A stretch of DNA of 64,000 bases from positions 62,001-126,000 of the forward strand of contig JABVXV010000173.1 of assembly GCA_013365325.1 (NCBI GenBank), in the 5' to 3' direction. The stretch is from Dipetalonema caudispina. Its lineage: Eukaryota > Nematoda > Chromadorea > Rhabditida > Onchocercidae. Of the stretch, positions 1-12,077 are shown one piece after another; the stretch's first letter is position 1, and every line of letters starts with the position of its first letter. The notes beneath the pieces were generated by a model. That model ran no database searches. It saw only the letters and a program-made list of their open reading frames with translations, and was not told where the DNA came from. The position numbers and the translations under genes were made by a program.

Positions 1-373
1 GAGTTTTTTACGATCTTTCAAAACATTCATGCCATACATTGCCTATTATGTTGTCCGTAATTGACAGGTTATTTAAAAAAAAGATCACTTATCAAATTAT
101 TTGATAAAATATATCAGTTATATAGTAACTGAAAAATGGAGCTATAAACATAAAAAATGGAGTACTTAAAAACACCAGCAACTAAATAGATCATATAGTG
201 TCTGGGATTGCAACAAAAGAATTTTCATTTAAATGCTATTTATTACCCTTGGTTTTTCTACTTTTAATTTGCAACAAGATTTTTGGTTCACTTCAATTTT
301 CCATTTTTACCAGATTTTATTGTGATACAATTTGGTTTTCCACTTTTTTAAAGAAATTTTTTTAATATTTGAG
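1..373. other. Window edge, probable intron of the USP48-like gene
   Basis: This AT-rich stretch has no ORF or motif I can assign. It ends in a T-rich run and an AG just before the first recognisable USP48 exon. It is therefore most simply read as the 3' part of an intron whose 5' exons lie left of the window. Confidence 0.5.
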
Positions 374-1587
374 GAGTGTGCGAAATGTTCTGTGATGAGT
401 GTTTTCGGCAGCAGCAGCTGCAAGTTGAACATCAACGTTTCGTTTACGAAAACGGCGCTGAAATTTATGTAAAACTTGTGAGTTGCTTATTTTTCCTTGC
501 TTTTACGATTTTTAACGCTGTTGGAAGTTGCTAACTAGTTCTACAGTTCGACGATTAAGAGCCAATAAATGTCGGAGTTTTTTTCTACCGTTAGTTTCCA
601 TGTCTGCAATTTTCCGTAAAGCAAAATAATGATTTTTAGTGTATTATTTTGCTTTATGGGAAATTTTTTTATAGAAGAGCGATAAGAATGATGAACCGAT
701 AAAAACAGCAAACGGTGATCTGGTAGCACCATTCAATGCTACTCCATCGCTGATTCGTCCGGAACGGCATGCAACAACAAGGCGTGCTGTGGCGAAATGT
801 TCGATGGTCTTCAAAGTAATTTAATGTTTATATGCGAAATCTTCACTTTTTTGCTTATTCCATGTAGTCATCACAGGTACCACAATTTTTATCTTTCCAG
901 CGAGATTAGATTTCATTTTTGTTTCCTGTTGATCTATTATAGCAAGCTGATAATCCTTATACTTGCAATTTTACGATAGTTTGGATGCAGAAGATAATGC
1001 TCTAATCTTACTCTGCTCTCGTGGTCTGCGATCATCCTGTCTTTTGTAGGGCGAAAAATATTCATTTCTTAACATCACATCATCAAAGAAGTAGTCAACA
1101 GCTGAAGTTTCTAATGATATTTGCTTTCAGATGACATCGCTGAATACAATTCATCAGTTAAAAATAAAAATTTATCAAAAAACGGGTCAACTACCAAACG
1201 ATCAGCTTATTTATATGAAGGAAAGACTTCTCAATGATTCGGTATGATGATTGTATTTTGGAATAGGGAGTTGAAGCTTTGGTATTGAGATTGATTGGAT
1301 TTTTTTTCACCGCATTTTTACTTTACGTTTGATTTATGTTTGGCTGCTTAGTTTTTTCTAATGAAAAAGATATTGAAAACCTAAGTCATTTTTTTATTCA
1401 GAATTAGGATTTCTCTTTATATATTATTTTTGTATAATTGCAGGATACCTTAGAAGAAGCTCGAGTTGATCCACAAGAGCTCATTGAAACACCGTTGACG
1501 TTAATTGTGCAACAACCTACCGACATCCCAACAGAACCACGACAGTTGGAACGTGGTTTTGCGGATACCGCTTTGTCGCATAGCTGA
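374..1587 (+). CDS. USP48: USP48-type ubiquitin carboxyl-terminal hydrolase, C-terminal part (5' partial)
   Basis: USP48 is a cysteine-protease deubiquitinase of the peptidase C19 family, with DUSP domains and a C-terminal ubiquitin-like domain. Only the last four exons are inside the window: about 374-477, 675-815, 1131-1241 and 1444-1587; the stop is TGA at 1585-1587. The first exon holds the Cys-rich segment CEMFCDECFRQQQ, which resembles the CQEC..LLLQQQ region of human USP48. The third exon encodes the start of the ubiquitin-like fold (LNTIHQLKIKIYQKTGQLP, then NDQLIYMKE). The protein ends GFADTALSHS, much like the GTGLLGH end of vertebrate USP48. All junctions used are GT/AG and in phase. 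The catalytic domain is off the left edge, so activity cannot be judged. The start of the first exon could shift by a few bases (AG at 373 or 376). Confidence 0.87.
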
Positions 1588-3135
1588 TAATTCTTAGTTG
1601 GTGAGACAAAATTAAATGATCTGTTATCTACAATGGTATTTGCATTCTAATATTGTTTTATTTATATAATTTCTGAAAAAGCTTCAGAATTTTGGTTTAT
1701 GCTATGCGATATTTCGCAACTGGTAATCATTCCCCTTCCCTATATTCTTCACTTGTCAAATCTATCCTGCAAAGAAGTATGAAAATTCTTCCAACTCTGG
1801 TTTAACGGACATCTCAACTTCTCACCTTTTTGCTTCTTTTGTTACTTGAATTTAAGTTATGGAAATTGATAGTTAGCTCATATGTTGGATGTTCAAGTTT
1901 TGTAAATAACGAAAGAAATGTATTTCTATGCAACTTTCATTTATATAATTGGGGTTTTTGTTGAGATCTTCTACCATTTTCATGTAGCATAATAATATAC
2001 ATCCTGTTTTAGGCATTGATTTACACTACTTTAGTTGTATGGTACCTTGCTGTAAAGTAAGGATGTTGTGTTTTCTTTTTTTTTTCTTTTTTTTAGGATA
2101 GATTTGCATATGAAACTTTACACAAAGTTTACATATATGACCAAGGGATTTCATATGATAATGTTGCAGAAACCATAAAATCAGTCATTGCTAAATAATA
2201 CCTGATAGTAATACATTACAATATATTAGACATTATTATACATCAGAAACCCAAAGAATAGATTTGCAATGTATGCACCAAATCATTCCGCTCAAGTTAT
2301 CAATAGTTGAGAGTATATCGCAAGCTTGTGGGGATATCTTCTGTTTATATATACCTGCTTGAAATAACGTGAGTTATGCCTCTCGCGCTTCCAGTATACA
2401 CTGTAGTTTAAATACTGCATAATGTAAACCGTTTCAACTTTGACACAGTAGTTTAATATAACATTTGTAATTATTACACGTAAGAATTGTCGTAAATTTT
2501 ATATAACTCAGATTTAATGGTTAGAGAAAAAAGCTTGATTTGAGGCGTATTTTGACTGAAATTTCCAAGTAATGTCTGATGTCCAAGGCGAATAAGTTTG
2601 TCATATTTTCACTAATTTGCGATACTTCCAATCTTCCTTTTCCAACTTTTATGATTATAAAACAATATTTTCATTCTTATTTGCATCCATATTACTGAAG
2701 TCCTTTCTGAAACTGGTATTGTTTAATTTTTGATACTATTTAATATTATGTTCGCATTTGATTGTATTGATAATTATTGTTCGTTGCTTCGGTCTCTTAT
2801 TGCTCTAGCATTTGTAAATAATTATTTATAGTAGTAAATTTTGTGATTGACTGTTTTTTGATGTGAAATATTCCGACAAGTTAATTCTGTCGTGAAGTTA
2901 TTTCTTATTCTCGATCGTAATTACCTGGAATTCGAAAATTTACGGGAAGATTTTCGTTGCATAGTATTAAGATATGAAAATGTAAAAAGCTTAGACTGTT
3001 ATTCTTTTTACGGACGATAAAAAAGACCTTCTAGTATTAAATTATACCCAATTTTTGATTTAAAATTTTTTTGTCAGTAAATACTAATGCAAAGTAAATT
3101 TTCGACTGAATGTATTGAATTGTTGGATTATCATT
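1588..3135. other. Intergenic region between USP48 and MRPS30
   Basis: No convincing exon was seen on either strand. It must hold the USP48 3' UTR and the upstream region of MRPS30. It is AT-rich with short poly-T runs near 2080. No RNA gene was recognised. Confidence 0.6.
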
Positions 3136-3196
3136 CTCCTTGCAGTAAATATGACGAGAAATAACCTCGAAGTTAGTAACTGCACCGAGCTTTCAG
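3136..3196 (+). promoter_or_regulatory. Two acceptor-like sites upstream of MRPS30, candidate trans-splice sites
   Basis: CTCCTTGCAG ends at 3145 and CTTTCAG ends at 3196, both just upstream of the MRPS30 start at 3213. No matching upstream exon was found, so either could be a spliced-leader acceptor, as is common in nematodes, or could end a 5' UTR intron. An mRNA starting after 3145 would carry the short upstream ORF at 3151-3237; one starting after 3196 would not. This is inference from the motif only. Confidence 0.4.
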
Positions 3197-3237
3197 AGGT
3201 GGATCAAGAATCATGCATCGACAGCGCCTCCACATAA
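3151..3237 (+). other. Upstream ORF (28 codons) overlapping the MRPS30 start
   Basis: The ATG at 3151 opens a 28-codon frame that stops with TAA at 3235-3237. The last A of that stop is the first base of the ATG at 3237, which is the second in-frame Met of MRPS30 (TAATG arrangement). The peptide has no recognisable similarity, so any role would be in translation control, not as a protein. Confidence 0.4.
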
Positions 3238-6200
3238 TGTTTACTTTGGTGAAACGATTCAAATCAACAGAGGAAAGCACAGATGTTACCTATTACATAC
3301 CCCCTAAAACATTTCGCCCAGCATATTATCATCCGATGAAACCTTCCGAACGTAAACCGACGGATCCGTTTCCGCCGTTTCCTGTGAGTAATGATTTTGT
3401 TTTCTACCGTTCGGTGTAGAGAGTTCGACTTAGTCGCGGAAGTTTTAATTACAAAATATTGCATCGCAAGGAGTAAACTGTTAATTGCTCGCTTTTTACT
3501 CCCAGTAATTTTCTTTTTTATAGAATGAAGGAAACTCGAGTGGTATGGGACCACGTTTGTACGATTACCAGGTAATGAGCGAACTTGTACGTAGTTTACC
3601 CAGTGCGTCGGAACGGATTGACTTTGTCAATCCATATGAACGCGATTTTACCCTACGTGAGAAACGTTTCCACCGGTACGTAGTTCATTCTTTTTTCAGT
3701 TTCTTTGGCAGAATAAATATTAGGTTTAATAATCTTTTTCACTCCTAATGTGTTTTAATTAAAAAATAAACAAAAGATAAGAAGTGTTAATTTTTTAATA
3801 AACATCGTTTTACTTAGATAGATGTCGCTGGTTTTGGCATTTAGTTATATTTCAGGCCATGGCAAGCGCAACTTTTGAAAACGCGAAAAGCGTGGAGGAT
3901 ACAGTCGTTCCCGAACTATTTCGACCCATTAAGTTTTTATCAGTATATTACAAAAACAAGATGTATAGAAGGATTAAGCAAATGGTATGATGAACCCACT
4001 CCAATGCTTGCGAGTGGTTTCGAGGTAATTTCAATTTCTACTGTTTTTCTTTGTGTTGCAAATATTTCCTTCCTTTTATGTCCAATTTTTTCTATTTCCG
4101 CTCCTTGAATATTTAGGATCGTTTAAGCGAAATGTTAAAATTCCATTTGGAGTCGTCGAATGTTAATAGCGAACAAGAAAGGACTACGAGGATTTTGAGA
4201 AGTTTCTTGGATTTATTGCTTGAAAATATGATTCAGAGCGGCATGTATGCTTGTTTAGCACATCAGAGGGTTTGTTTTCATTTTCTAAACTATAATTAAT
4301 TCGAAAATTGGAATACTGAAATTTCAAGAATATTAGTTTTATTTTCTGCAGTTATACTAGCCGTGAACTTTGACGAAACAAACAGTTTTGGGGTAAATAT
4401 TTGATTGTTCAAAATTATGCTTTTTCCTAAATTCAAATATTTGTTCGAAGTGCTTTGAAATCTGTTGCTGTTTTACTTATCAAATAAGCTGTGTTTAAGC
4501 TGTGAAAGAACTCGTCAAGTTCATCGTTTTAGATATCTCATGCACCACGATGCGAATCATTCTGGATTCGTTGTGGATTTGATGCTCTTTACGAAAATGC
4601 GGATAGGCACAGACATCGAGGTGATAACAGGTAAGAAAAATGCATTCTACTGTTATGTGTGAATAGATTTTCCAAAACAAAAACGAGTAAAAAGCTAGGG
4701 AGAACTATAAGCAACGCTTTTAAAATCATAAATTCGAATGTTAGGATTTCGAAGTAATAGAAATGTGATGCATTATATGAAAAACTGAAATTTCAAATGT
4801 TGAAAATTTAAAGAGCAAAGCTTGGTGAACTTGCTTTCGTCATGAGAGATGCATTTGCGGCGCAGTTGCGAACAAAACATCCATTGAAACCTGTAAGTTT
4901 TGAAATCAGTCAAAAATTAATAATTCATTCAACGCAGTCGACCAGAAAGAATATGGAAGGAATTTTTTAGTGATGGAGTGAGAATCTTAGCACATGATGA
5001 ATTCTTCAACTTAATTTTATTGAAAAATTCGAAATCTGGACATAGCTATATTCCAGGCATCTTTACTACTCTATTGATTTGGTTGATTAGTTATTAATCG
5101 ACAATTGATAATTCGCACAATTGATTACTTGCGGTATTATTACACCTTTCAGTTAATGTCATTTTCCGATAAGGAAGTTACGAAGCCATTATTCGACCCT
5201 GCATTTAATATTAAAGATGAATTAATATATTCACCCGCTATGTTTGGGATGTTGGCTGATGCAGACCCATTGTGGCAGTGTCCGGGATATGAACCTGACT
5301 GTGGTAAATTTTTGGAATCTTGATACATTTTATTGTAATCCCTACAACTTTTTAACCTCTTTATATTATTATGTCATTGCAGGGGGAACTTTCGATTTCG
5401 ATATTCTAAAAATCACATTGTTTGTAAAATTTTTCTATGTTTTCGTTCGGAATTTCGAGGCTTTTGTTTTCAAACTTTTTTGAGGAAATTGGGTGGAACA
5501 GTCAAGAGTTAATCTTGAATTTTCGAAAATCTTAATATTCAAGTAAAATTCTTCAGGAGAAGACTACAAATACGGTCAAATAGGATTCAAGCAATTCAAT
5601 GATTTAGATAATCATTGTAAAAGATGGAAAGTGAAGGGTGAAGAAGAGAAAGTAGTTCGCAATGAATGCCTTCGAGCTTCTGCTGTTGTATCGCTCTTCT
5701 CTTGGCTAAATGCTCAAGCTCATGCGTTGGGTATGCCTTTCTCCTCTGTGATTTAGTAAAGAGTTCCTGTGAAATCTTGGAATTTGGTTGTCATTCGATT
5801 ACACAACTGTTTAATAGTGTTGTTAACTATTATTAAAACTATGGTGCAAACTTCAATGAAATTTCTCATTGAAAAGGATCGGGTAAATCTACTGAAATCG
5901 GCCGAAAGCTTTTTGGAAATATATTAAAATAATATTCATTGGAGGCATATTAATGAAGAAGATTTCATAGGCCAAAATGGTGCTTTAGAAGCAGAAATTT
6001 CAGACTGCGATTCTTTTTTAGGTTTCACGCAATACAACGATATCGAATACCCGCTTGTATCGCAGTTAGTAATGTCCGATGGGAAGCAGTTTTTCTTTGC
6101 TATAGCTCAACTGAATACTTTACTTATTAACGTTGATATTGAGGTGTGTTTTTGAATGTATTTGTTTATTTACGTAAGCTATACAAATTCTTTCAACTTA

Positions 6201-6569
6201 ATCAAGTATGTTTAATAAGGAAAGATAGATTAAAATATTTTTTTTTTGATTTGTCTAATTTTTTTTTTTTTAAATTTATTGGCATGGGGAATACTTTTTT
6301 TCTCTTTATAGGGAATAATTAATAAACGTTCAAATTTGTGCTACGTGGAAGGACCCCTAAATCTCTATGACCAATATGATCGCGATAAAGGTACGTTTGA
6401 ATTTGGCGAAAAAAATAGCACCGATGCAGAAATAAGCAATTTTAATCCGCATGTGCTCGGTCGATTGATGCAAATGCTTGTAAGGGATATGCCGGCAAAC
6501 GAAGAGATGACGGGTGATTCGATGGAAATATCAAAGTATATTCCTGTAACGTTTGATGGTATTCCATAA
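3213..6569 (+). CDS. MRPS30: Mitochondrial ribosomal protein MRPS30 (mL65)
   Basis: This is a protein of the mitochondrial ribosome (mL65 in current naming). Exons: 3213-3383, 3524-3675, 3856-4024, 4117-4269, 4489-4630, 4816-4892, 5153-5303, 5557-5730, 6022-6143 and 6312-6569. Phases join throughout and give about 522 residues, compared with about 440 in mammals. Family landmarks include FYQYITKTRCIEGL (human WYQSFTKTVFLPGL), the Cys-rich LCLSCERTRQVHRFRY, FKQFNDLDNHCKRW, ECLRASAVVSLFSWLNAQA and KQFFFAIAQLNTL, in the same order as the human protein. The N-terminus is Arg/Lys-rich without acidic residues (MHRQRLHIMFTLVKRFKS), as expected for import into mitochondria. Translation could instead start at Met9 (3237); an upstream ORF ends there. 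Intron 4 must end at the AG at 4487-4488 to keep the frame. Confidence 0.9.
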
Positions 6570-6600
6570 TATGTTGTTATTTTGCTGGAACAGTCAATCA

Positions 6601-6606
6601 AATAAA
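6601..6606 (+). terminator. AATAAA polyadenylation signal of MRPS30
   Basis: A canonical AATAAA lies 32 bases after the MRPS30 stop codon. Its position fits a short 3' UTR of roughly 50-60 bases. Confidence 0.65.
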
Positions 6607-8193
6607 ATGTCACAGTCTATTATAAAAGAAGTCTCGACTTAGAGTTGTTGCTGAATGTTGGGAAATTCTGAGCTAGAACAGTCTGTTAATGGTCTTCTCC
6701 AATAACATTCTGTGATCATTTTCTTCAGCAGTTTATTCTAGTTACGTGAAGTTCCAATACCAATAGATGTTTTAAATCACATATTTATACAGATCCATAA
6801 ATCCATAAATAGATCGATTTTTCTTGGGAAAAATACTTGTTCCTATATAATCATGTATCAAATGACCATAAACATCCCCAACTGACTGCTGAGCAGGATA
6901 GTTATTAGCTTATAAAACGAAATGCCATAAATGGGTGACTTTGCGGTCTATTATTTGCGTATGCAGTAGCCATAAATATCTAAGAGTTAACATTTACATA
7001 TAAATGGATCAAACTGTGTTAGATATTTATTTACACGTGAATCAGGCATTACAATATTCCAGTTAATCCTGCAAACTTACTGAAATAATCCACTTCAGGT
7101 CTGCTCTCATTAATCTTATGTACCACTCTTTACTAGTGTGCGATCTAATTAATATGGCACTTCTAATTGTTATTCAAACGCGGTCGTGTAATATCTCCAA
7201 ACTAAACTGTATTTTGCTACATTCGGCCTTGCAACTTTCCCATTGTTTAATATACCAAAACAACTTAAAAATAAGATTAGAATCGTTTTTTTTCACTTCA
7301 ATTTTTCTATTGATTTTACTGCTCCGAAGAACTATTCTTGGACAAGTCATAGAGATGCATATTCTCCCCAAGTAATGAAACTGCGAGTGATGTTGCGTTT
7401 CCGATTTCAATGGTTCTGACATGCAAACTCCAGATTTTAATATTTCCTAAATACCCACTTTAATAAACTTGTTTTACTCAGCAGTCATGCTGTATCCGTT
7501 AGACTATTCGTAAAACTGAATTAGATAGGTAAATCCCTGTTAGTTCTTTTCTTCCAAAAAAAAAAAAAAAAAGGATTACCGAGGGTTTAATCTTCTAATG
7601 TCTATTCGGAATGACGATATGGAATTGGCGTGAGATACATTCCGCGGTTTTTGATGTCAGCTTCTGCTAAGACTTATATGAGCGTTACATCTTTCAACGG
7701 CTTGCATAAGAAAGTTCCCATTATTTTGGCAATTAGGATCTACGGCCATTTTAACAGATTGACCCTAAGGTTGCGATAATGACGAAGCATCACCTTTTAA
7801 TGACAGTGACTACCCCCAATATATGTGTGTGTAATATCACATTGCGATAGCTTTATATGTCGCAATATAAAAATTTGGCGAGTGTTCGTTCGAAAATACT
7901 GTTGCAGATGCTGTCAATAATGATGTCAAAATATAGGAGTAAGGTCGTCATTGGTGAATTCAAAAACAAAAAAAGATTTGAATTCTTTCTTGACTCAGCA
8001 GGATTTCTGTTCCAAAGAATAGAGTACGACTAATCCAGACGTTCATGTAGATTGTTCTAAGCATGTCAGAAGACAAATGACCAGTTACTTTAACTATATG
8101 GGAGTGAAAATCATTACAAAACACCGAAAACCATAAAAAATCATCCCCAATGCATGGTGAGATTACAAATCAGTTGCCTTCACTTCATACGTC
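6607..8193. other. Intergenic region between convergent MRPS30 and rpn-10
   Basis: This region is the tail-to-tail gap plus 3' UTRs. ORFs of about 80 codons on opposite strands near 7120-7420 shadow each other and resemble no protein I know. There is a poly-A run at about 7556-7572. The sequence TGACTCAGCA at 7991-8000 looks like a vertebrate antioxidant-response element but sits downstream of rpn-10, so I give it no weight. No RNA gene was recognised. Confidence 0.55.
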
Positions 8194-11100
8194 TTACTTT
8201 GTCGTCTGATTATCATCTTTATCATCTTTCTGGAAATATTGAAGTATAACTCTAAATTCTATTAACTGTTACTTACTTGGAAGATTGTACAGAATGTTAG
8301 AGAAAATTTACCTTTTCTCTGGCCGCAGCAGCACTGTTGACCGCATCACGAACTTCTTGCGAATTTGGGTCTACGCCAGGTAGATCCGCTAGAAGTTGAC
8401 GAAGTAATTCAGGATCGCTCATAAGTTGACCAAGTTGATCATCTTCACTCTATAAAGGATGATATATCAGGCCAAATTAATGCAATACTGACTGAATAGG
8501 CCTTCGACTTAAGATAATTACCTTAAGCAATTAATAATGGTTTGATCCCAAGAAAATCATGCCTCGATAACTAAATGTGAAATTTAAGCAACAGAAATGG
8601 GAAAATACAATATGTCAAACTAATACAACATCAAAGCATTCTGATTTTAACTATAAAAACTCAAAGAAAGTCGCTCATCATCTGGGTTTATCCAAAGGAT
8701 AGGACCACTCTACCATAACTCTGATATGATGACCTCATAAACTTTTATACCCAAAACAGTCGAACCTCACGCCCACAATTTAACATGTATATCAGAGCTT
8801 ATTACAGTCCGTTTGATCACCCTGGTGACATTGCTATGGTGTCCCTTTCTCTCAGATCGGAATCCAACTTTACGAGAAAGTATAACACAAAATTGAATTA
8901 AGAAATAATCTTCCATCTTTTCTTTCACAGTTACTTTTAAAAGTTTGAGGGTAACATATTATGCGCATGGTATGTACTTCAGATATAAACAATCTTCTTT
9001 AAAAAAAGAAAAAAAAAACACCATCGTAGCATCCCGTGAAGCGGCTGAATCGTCAACTTCCATCGCATCTGCAGTACCGCTTTGATCCATTTTCGGAGTA
9101 GTGGCACTTTCCATGGCAGACATTTCAGTCGTAGTTGATGTGGCCGTGTTTGGCGAAGGTACCTGTAGTGCAGCGGAACTAGCAACGCCTGTACCTTCTT
9201 GCATTGACATACGCAACGCCCACTCTAACTGCTGTTCTTCGGTCATCGCCCCAGGATCCATTGTCATGATGTCATCTTAAAATGAAATTTGCAAACAATC
9301 TCGAAAGGGCTATTTCAAATCTGTACCAAATTTATAAGAATTTTTCAACCTATTTGAATATAAAACAGATTATAGTTGTACTTTCCTTCCAACATCTTTA
9401 CTTTTGCATGTTAAGCTAGAATAACTTACTTCCAGCAGTATTTGTTGGCTGTGATTCAACATCATCAGTCCCACCACCTCTTTGCCGTTGTCGTTGTTCT
9501 TCCAGAGAGACACGAAGTGCCTTAAATTATAAAAAGTCACAAATGTCCGCGAAATCCGAATGTTTTCTCTGTTTTTTTTACAGTGTTTTTTAAAGATTTT
9601 AACAGCAGCAAAATATGCTATCAGAACTAATCTGATGGTTCAACTTTAATACATTTATGAAATGATGCAAATTAGAACCAATGCTAAATCAGGATCATCT
9701 TCAGGATCAATTCCAAATTCGAATCCGCCTCCGCCAGCAGCTACTACCGGCGCAGCGGTACCATCTTCCCCGCGACATATTGGCGAAGATACCAATGCTT
9801 CCGTAAGTGATGAACTAGCCGGCACAACTACCAAATTCGAACCACTTCCCTCCCTAACAAGAAGGATTGAAAGAAAATACAAATACAATAAAGAATACTA
9901 GAGAAACACTGAGTATTATATATGTTATAATTCTTGGTTCAACGATTAAGAGGCAATACTCCTTGAGTCGTTAGTAAAACAAATTTCGTGTTACTACTCA
10001 CTTTCCATTTAGTGTTTCAATAAATTGCCCCATAATTTCACTATCGGTTGAATCAGCTTCACCAAAGCATATAACATCTACTTGGACTTTCTCTTTCTTC
10101 AATTTTTTCGCAAGCTTTGTAAGCTGAAATTTTTTCAAATCAAAGTTATAATAAATTCAACTTCACTATACTCTCTGCTATGCGTAAGCCACGTTGAAAA
10201 GTGAAACAACGAGTAGGGTGAGTCAGAAGTACCACGGAGATTTTATAAGGAAATAGAATTGCAGATAATACTTTGAAGGAAGGAGCAGAAAATAATAACA
10301 TATGGAAAGGAAAAAATAAATAAACCTCAGCAGAATTCAAGTGATCAATCGGGCTACCAACAAAGACAACAATTCGCATTTTGTGGTTTCTATTTTGACG
10401 ATGCTTTAACGCCAAGTGTGCCACTTTGATTGCATTGATAAAATTTGATGCACCCTGAAAAATGAAAGCTTTTGCTATGGTATTTGCTTTTATGGTATCT
10501 GAGAGATAAAACTTATTGATATATACCATCGGTCGAAGGATATATACAAACTGATAATTGGCTTACTTATTTTTATACAGGCAACGCTCCTTAAATGTAT
10601 GCATAATAATTACTAAAAATAGCTCATGACGGCACGGTACATGTCAGTTTTTTTGTCTTTAGTTACAAGTACCTTCTTCAAACATTTTGCATTTCATGTC
10701 AATTGGTTTAGGGAAAGCTTTCCGAAAAGAACTGCAGTGCTTCTGTATACCACTGCAACGGTTTAATGTATGGTATTATGAAAGCTTTCAGGAATATATA
10801 GCAAAGTTATATTCGTAATCGGAGACATGTTGCACCAGTTCTGTGTACTTCTATATAGCACAAAACCGCAACAATAGGATCACTTACTTTTGGTTCCACT
10901 TGATGAAGTTTCATAAACAGCTTCCCGTTTTCCTGCGTCAACGTTGTCAGCACTTCCACGGTACTGCAATTACGTATTTCTCACGTTTTTCGTAAACTGA
11001 TCTATAGACTGATTCAAGCAAGGAGTCAAATGACCGACTTTATTTAAACGTTGATGCTGATTTATTAGCAGGAGATACAGTATTGAAGATTCGGAAGACC

Positions 11101-12077
11101 CAAATTTTCCAATCTTATTTAGCATTTCAGTTAATAGTTGAAGCAAGGCATTCATCACAACGACTAATACAGGAAGAACGATGGAGCCCAAAACGGTAAT
11201 CAAATTTTCCACTTATATTTCAGTACGACTTTGCAAAGCTGTTACTACAGTTCATGATATTTTAGGGAGCAAAACCTTACTTCTCAACTAACGATAGCAT
11301 GGGAATCAGTATTTTATCTCCTAACCGACGATACTTCTGATGACTTTTCAGCTAAAATTAACTCTCACGACAAAACCTTATTCCTTATAAAACTACTTTA
11401 CAACCTGAAATAAATCTAACAAGCGTTAAAGACATACTCAGCCATAGCAATCAATCCAACAGCGTTTTCCGGATTTGCACGAAGCTTACATTGCAACACC
11501 AAATTCACAGCATCTTGTTGACACTGCAAACGAGTTGGTGCAAAATCACCGTTTCGCATCCATTCCGAATTATCAACACTGAAAATATCACGTATCATGC
11601 AGTTCAGCAACATGCTACAACATTCTGCATGATGTCGTAATGTATAAATATCATGCAGTATCTACTTCTTAATATACGATGCAAAAGTTACGACTGCATC
11701 AACATGCGAAAATTATGATTTCTTTTATATTGAAAAAAAGAACTGCTGTGTAAAATCAGTGTGTGATGTTTACTATAACTTACAAAACAGAAATATATGT
11801 GCAAATTTATGTATATATGATATTAATCTCCTTCGACATTCAAATCAAATATGGTAAATGTTCGGTACGACAAATAGCCACTTCCCATTTAAACTCTACG
11901 TAAACCAAGGCGTAAAAAAAGAGGGAAAATTAATCGAAAAAACATTATCACACCACTAAAAATTATCACATTTAATAAGTTACAAAAGGCACAATGACAT
12001 CATAAAGGTCAAAATATAAAAAAACAAGAAGAAGCTATAAAAATAACCTACCAAATCATTGTACTTTCCTGAACCAT
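8194..12077 (-). CDS. rpn-10: 26S proteasome ubiquitin receptor Rpn10 (PSMD4)
   Basis: Rpn10 is a subunit of the 19S regulatory particle that binds ubiquitin chains on substrates. Exons in transcript order: 12077-12052, 11578-11438, 10963-10888, 10454-10326, 10123-10002, 9853-9679, 9520-9430, 9275-9022, 8449-8312 and 8229-8194, giving about 395 residues (human 377). The N-terminal VWA domain starts with [20 protein letters not shown], essentially the family signature, and continues through [19 protein letters not shown] to about residue 188. Two ubiquitin-interacting motifs follow: [18 protein letters not shown] near residues 218-235 and [16 protein letters not shown] near 266-281. The conserved [19 protein letters not shown] segment and a short Lys/Asp tail end the protein. 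The exon 6 donor (GTTCTA) and exon 8 donor (GTGTTT) are weak but are forced by the protein match. It is transcribed away from uev-1 across a 1.5-kb spacer. Confidence 0.93.

Noticed and set aside
7118..7422. Two overlapping frames of about 80 codons on opposite strands
   Set aside because: They shadow each other in the gap between two convergent genes, with no conserved motif.
7991..8000. TGACTCAGCA, like a vertebrate antioxidant/NRF1 element near a proteasome gene
   Set aside because: It is 3' of rpn-10, not at its promoter, and nematode SKN-1 recognises a different half-site motif.
10970..11212. 80-codon hydrophobic frame in an rpn-10 intron
   Set aside because: It sits between two well-defined rpn-10 exons on the same strand and resembles no protein.
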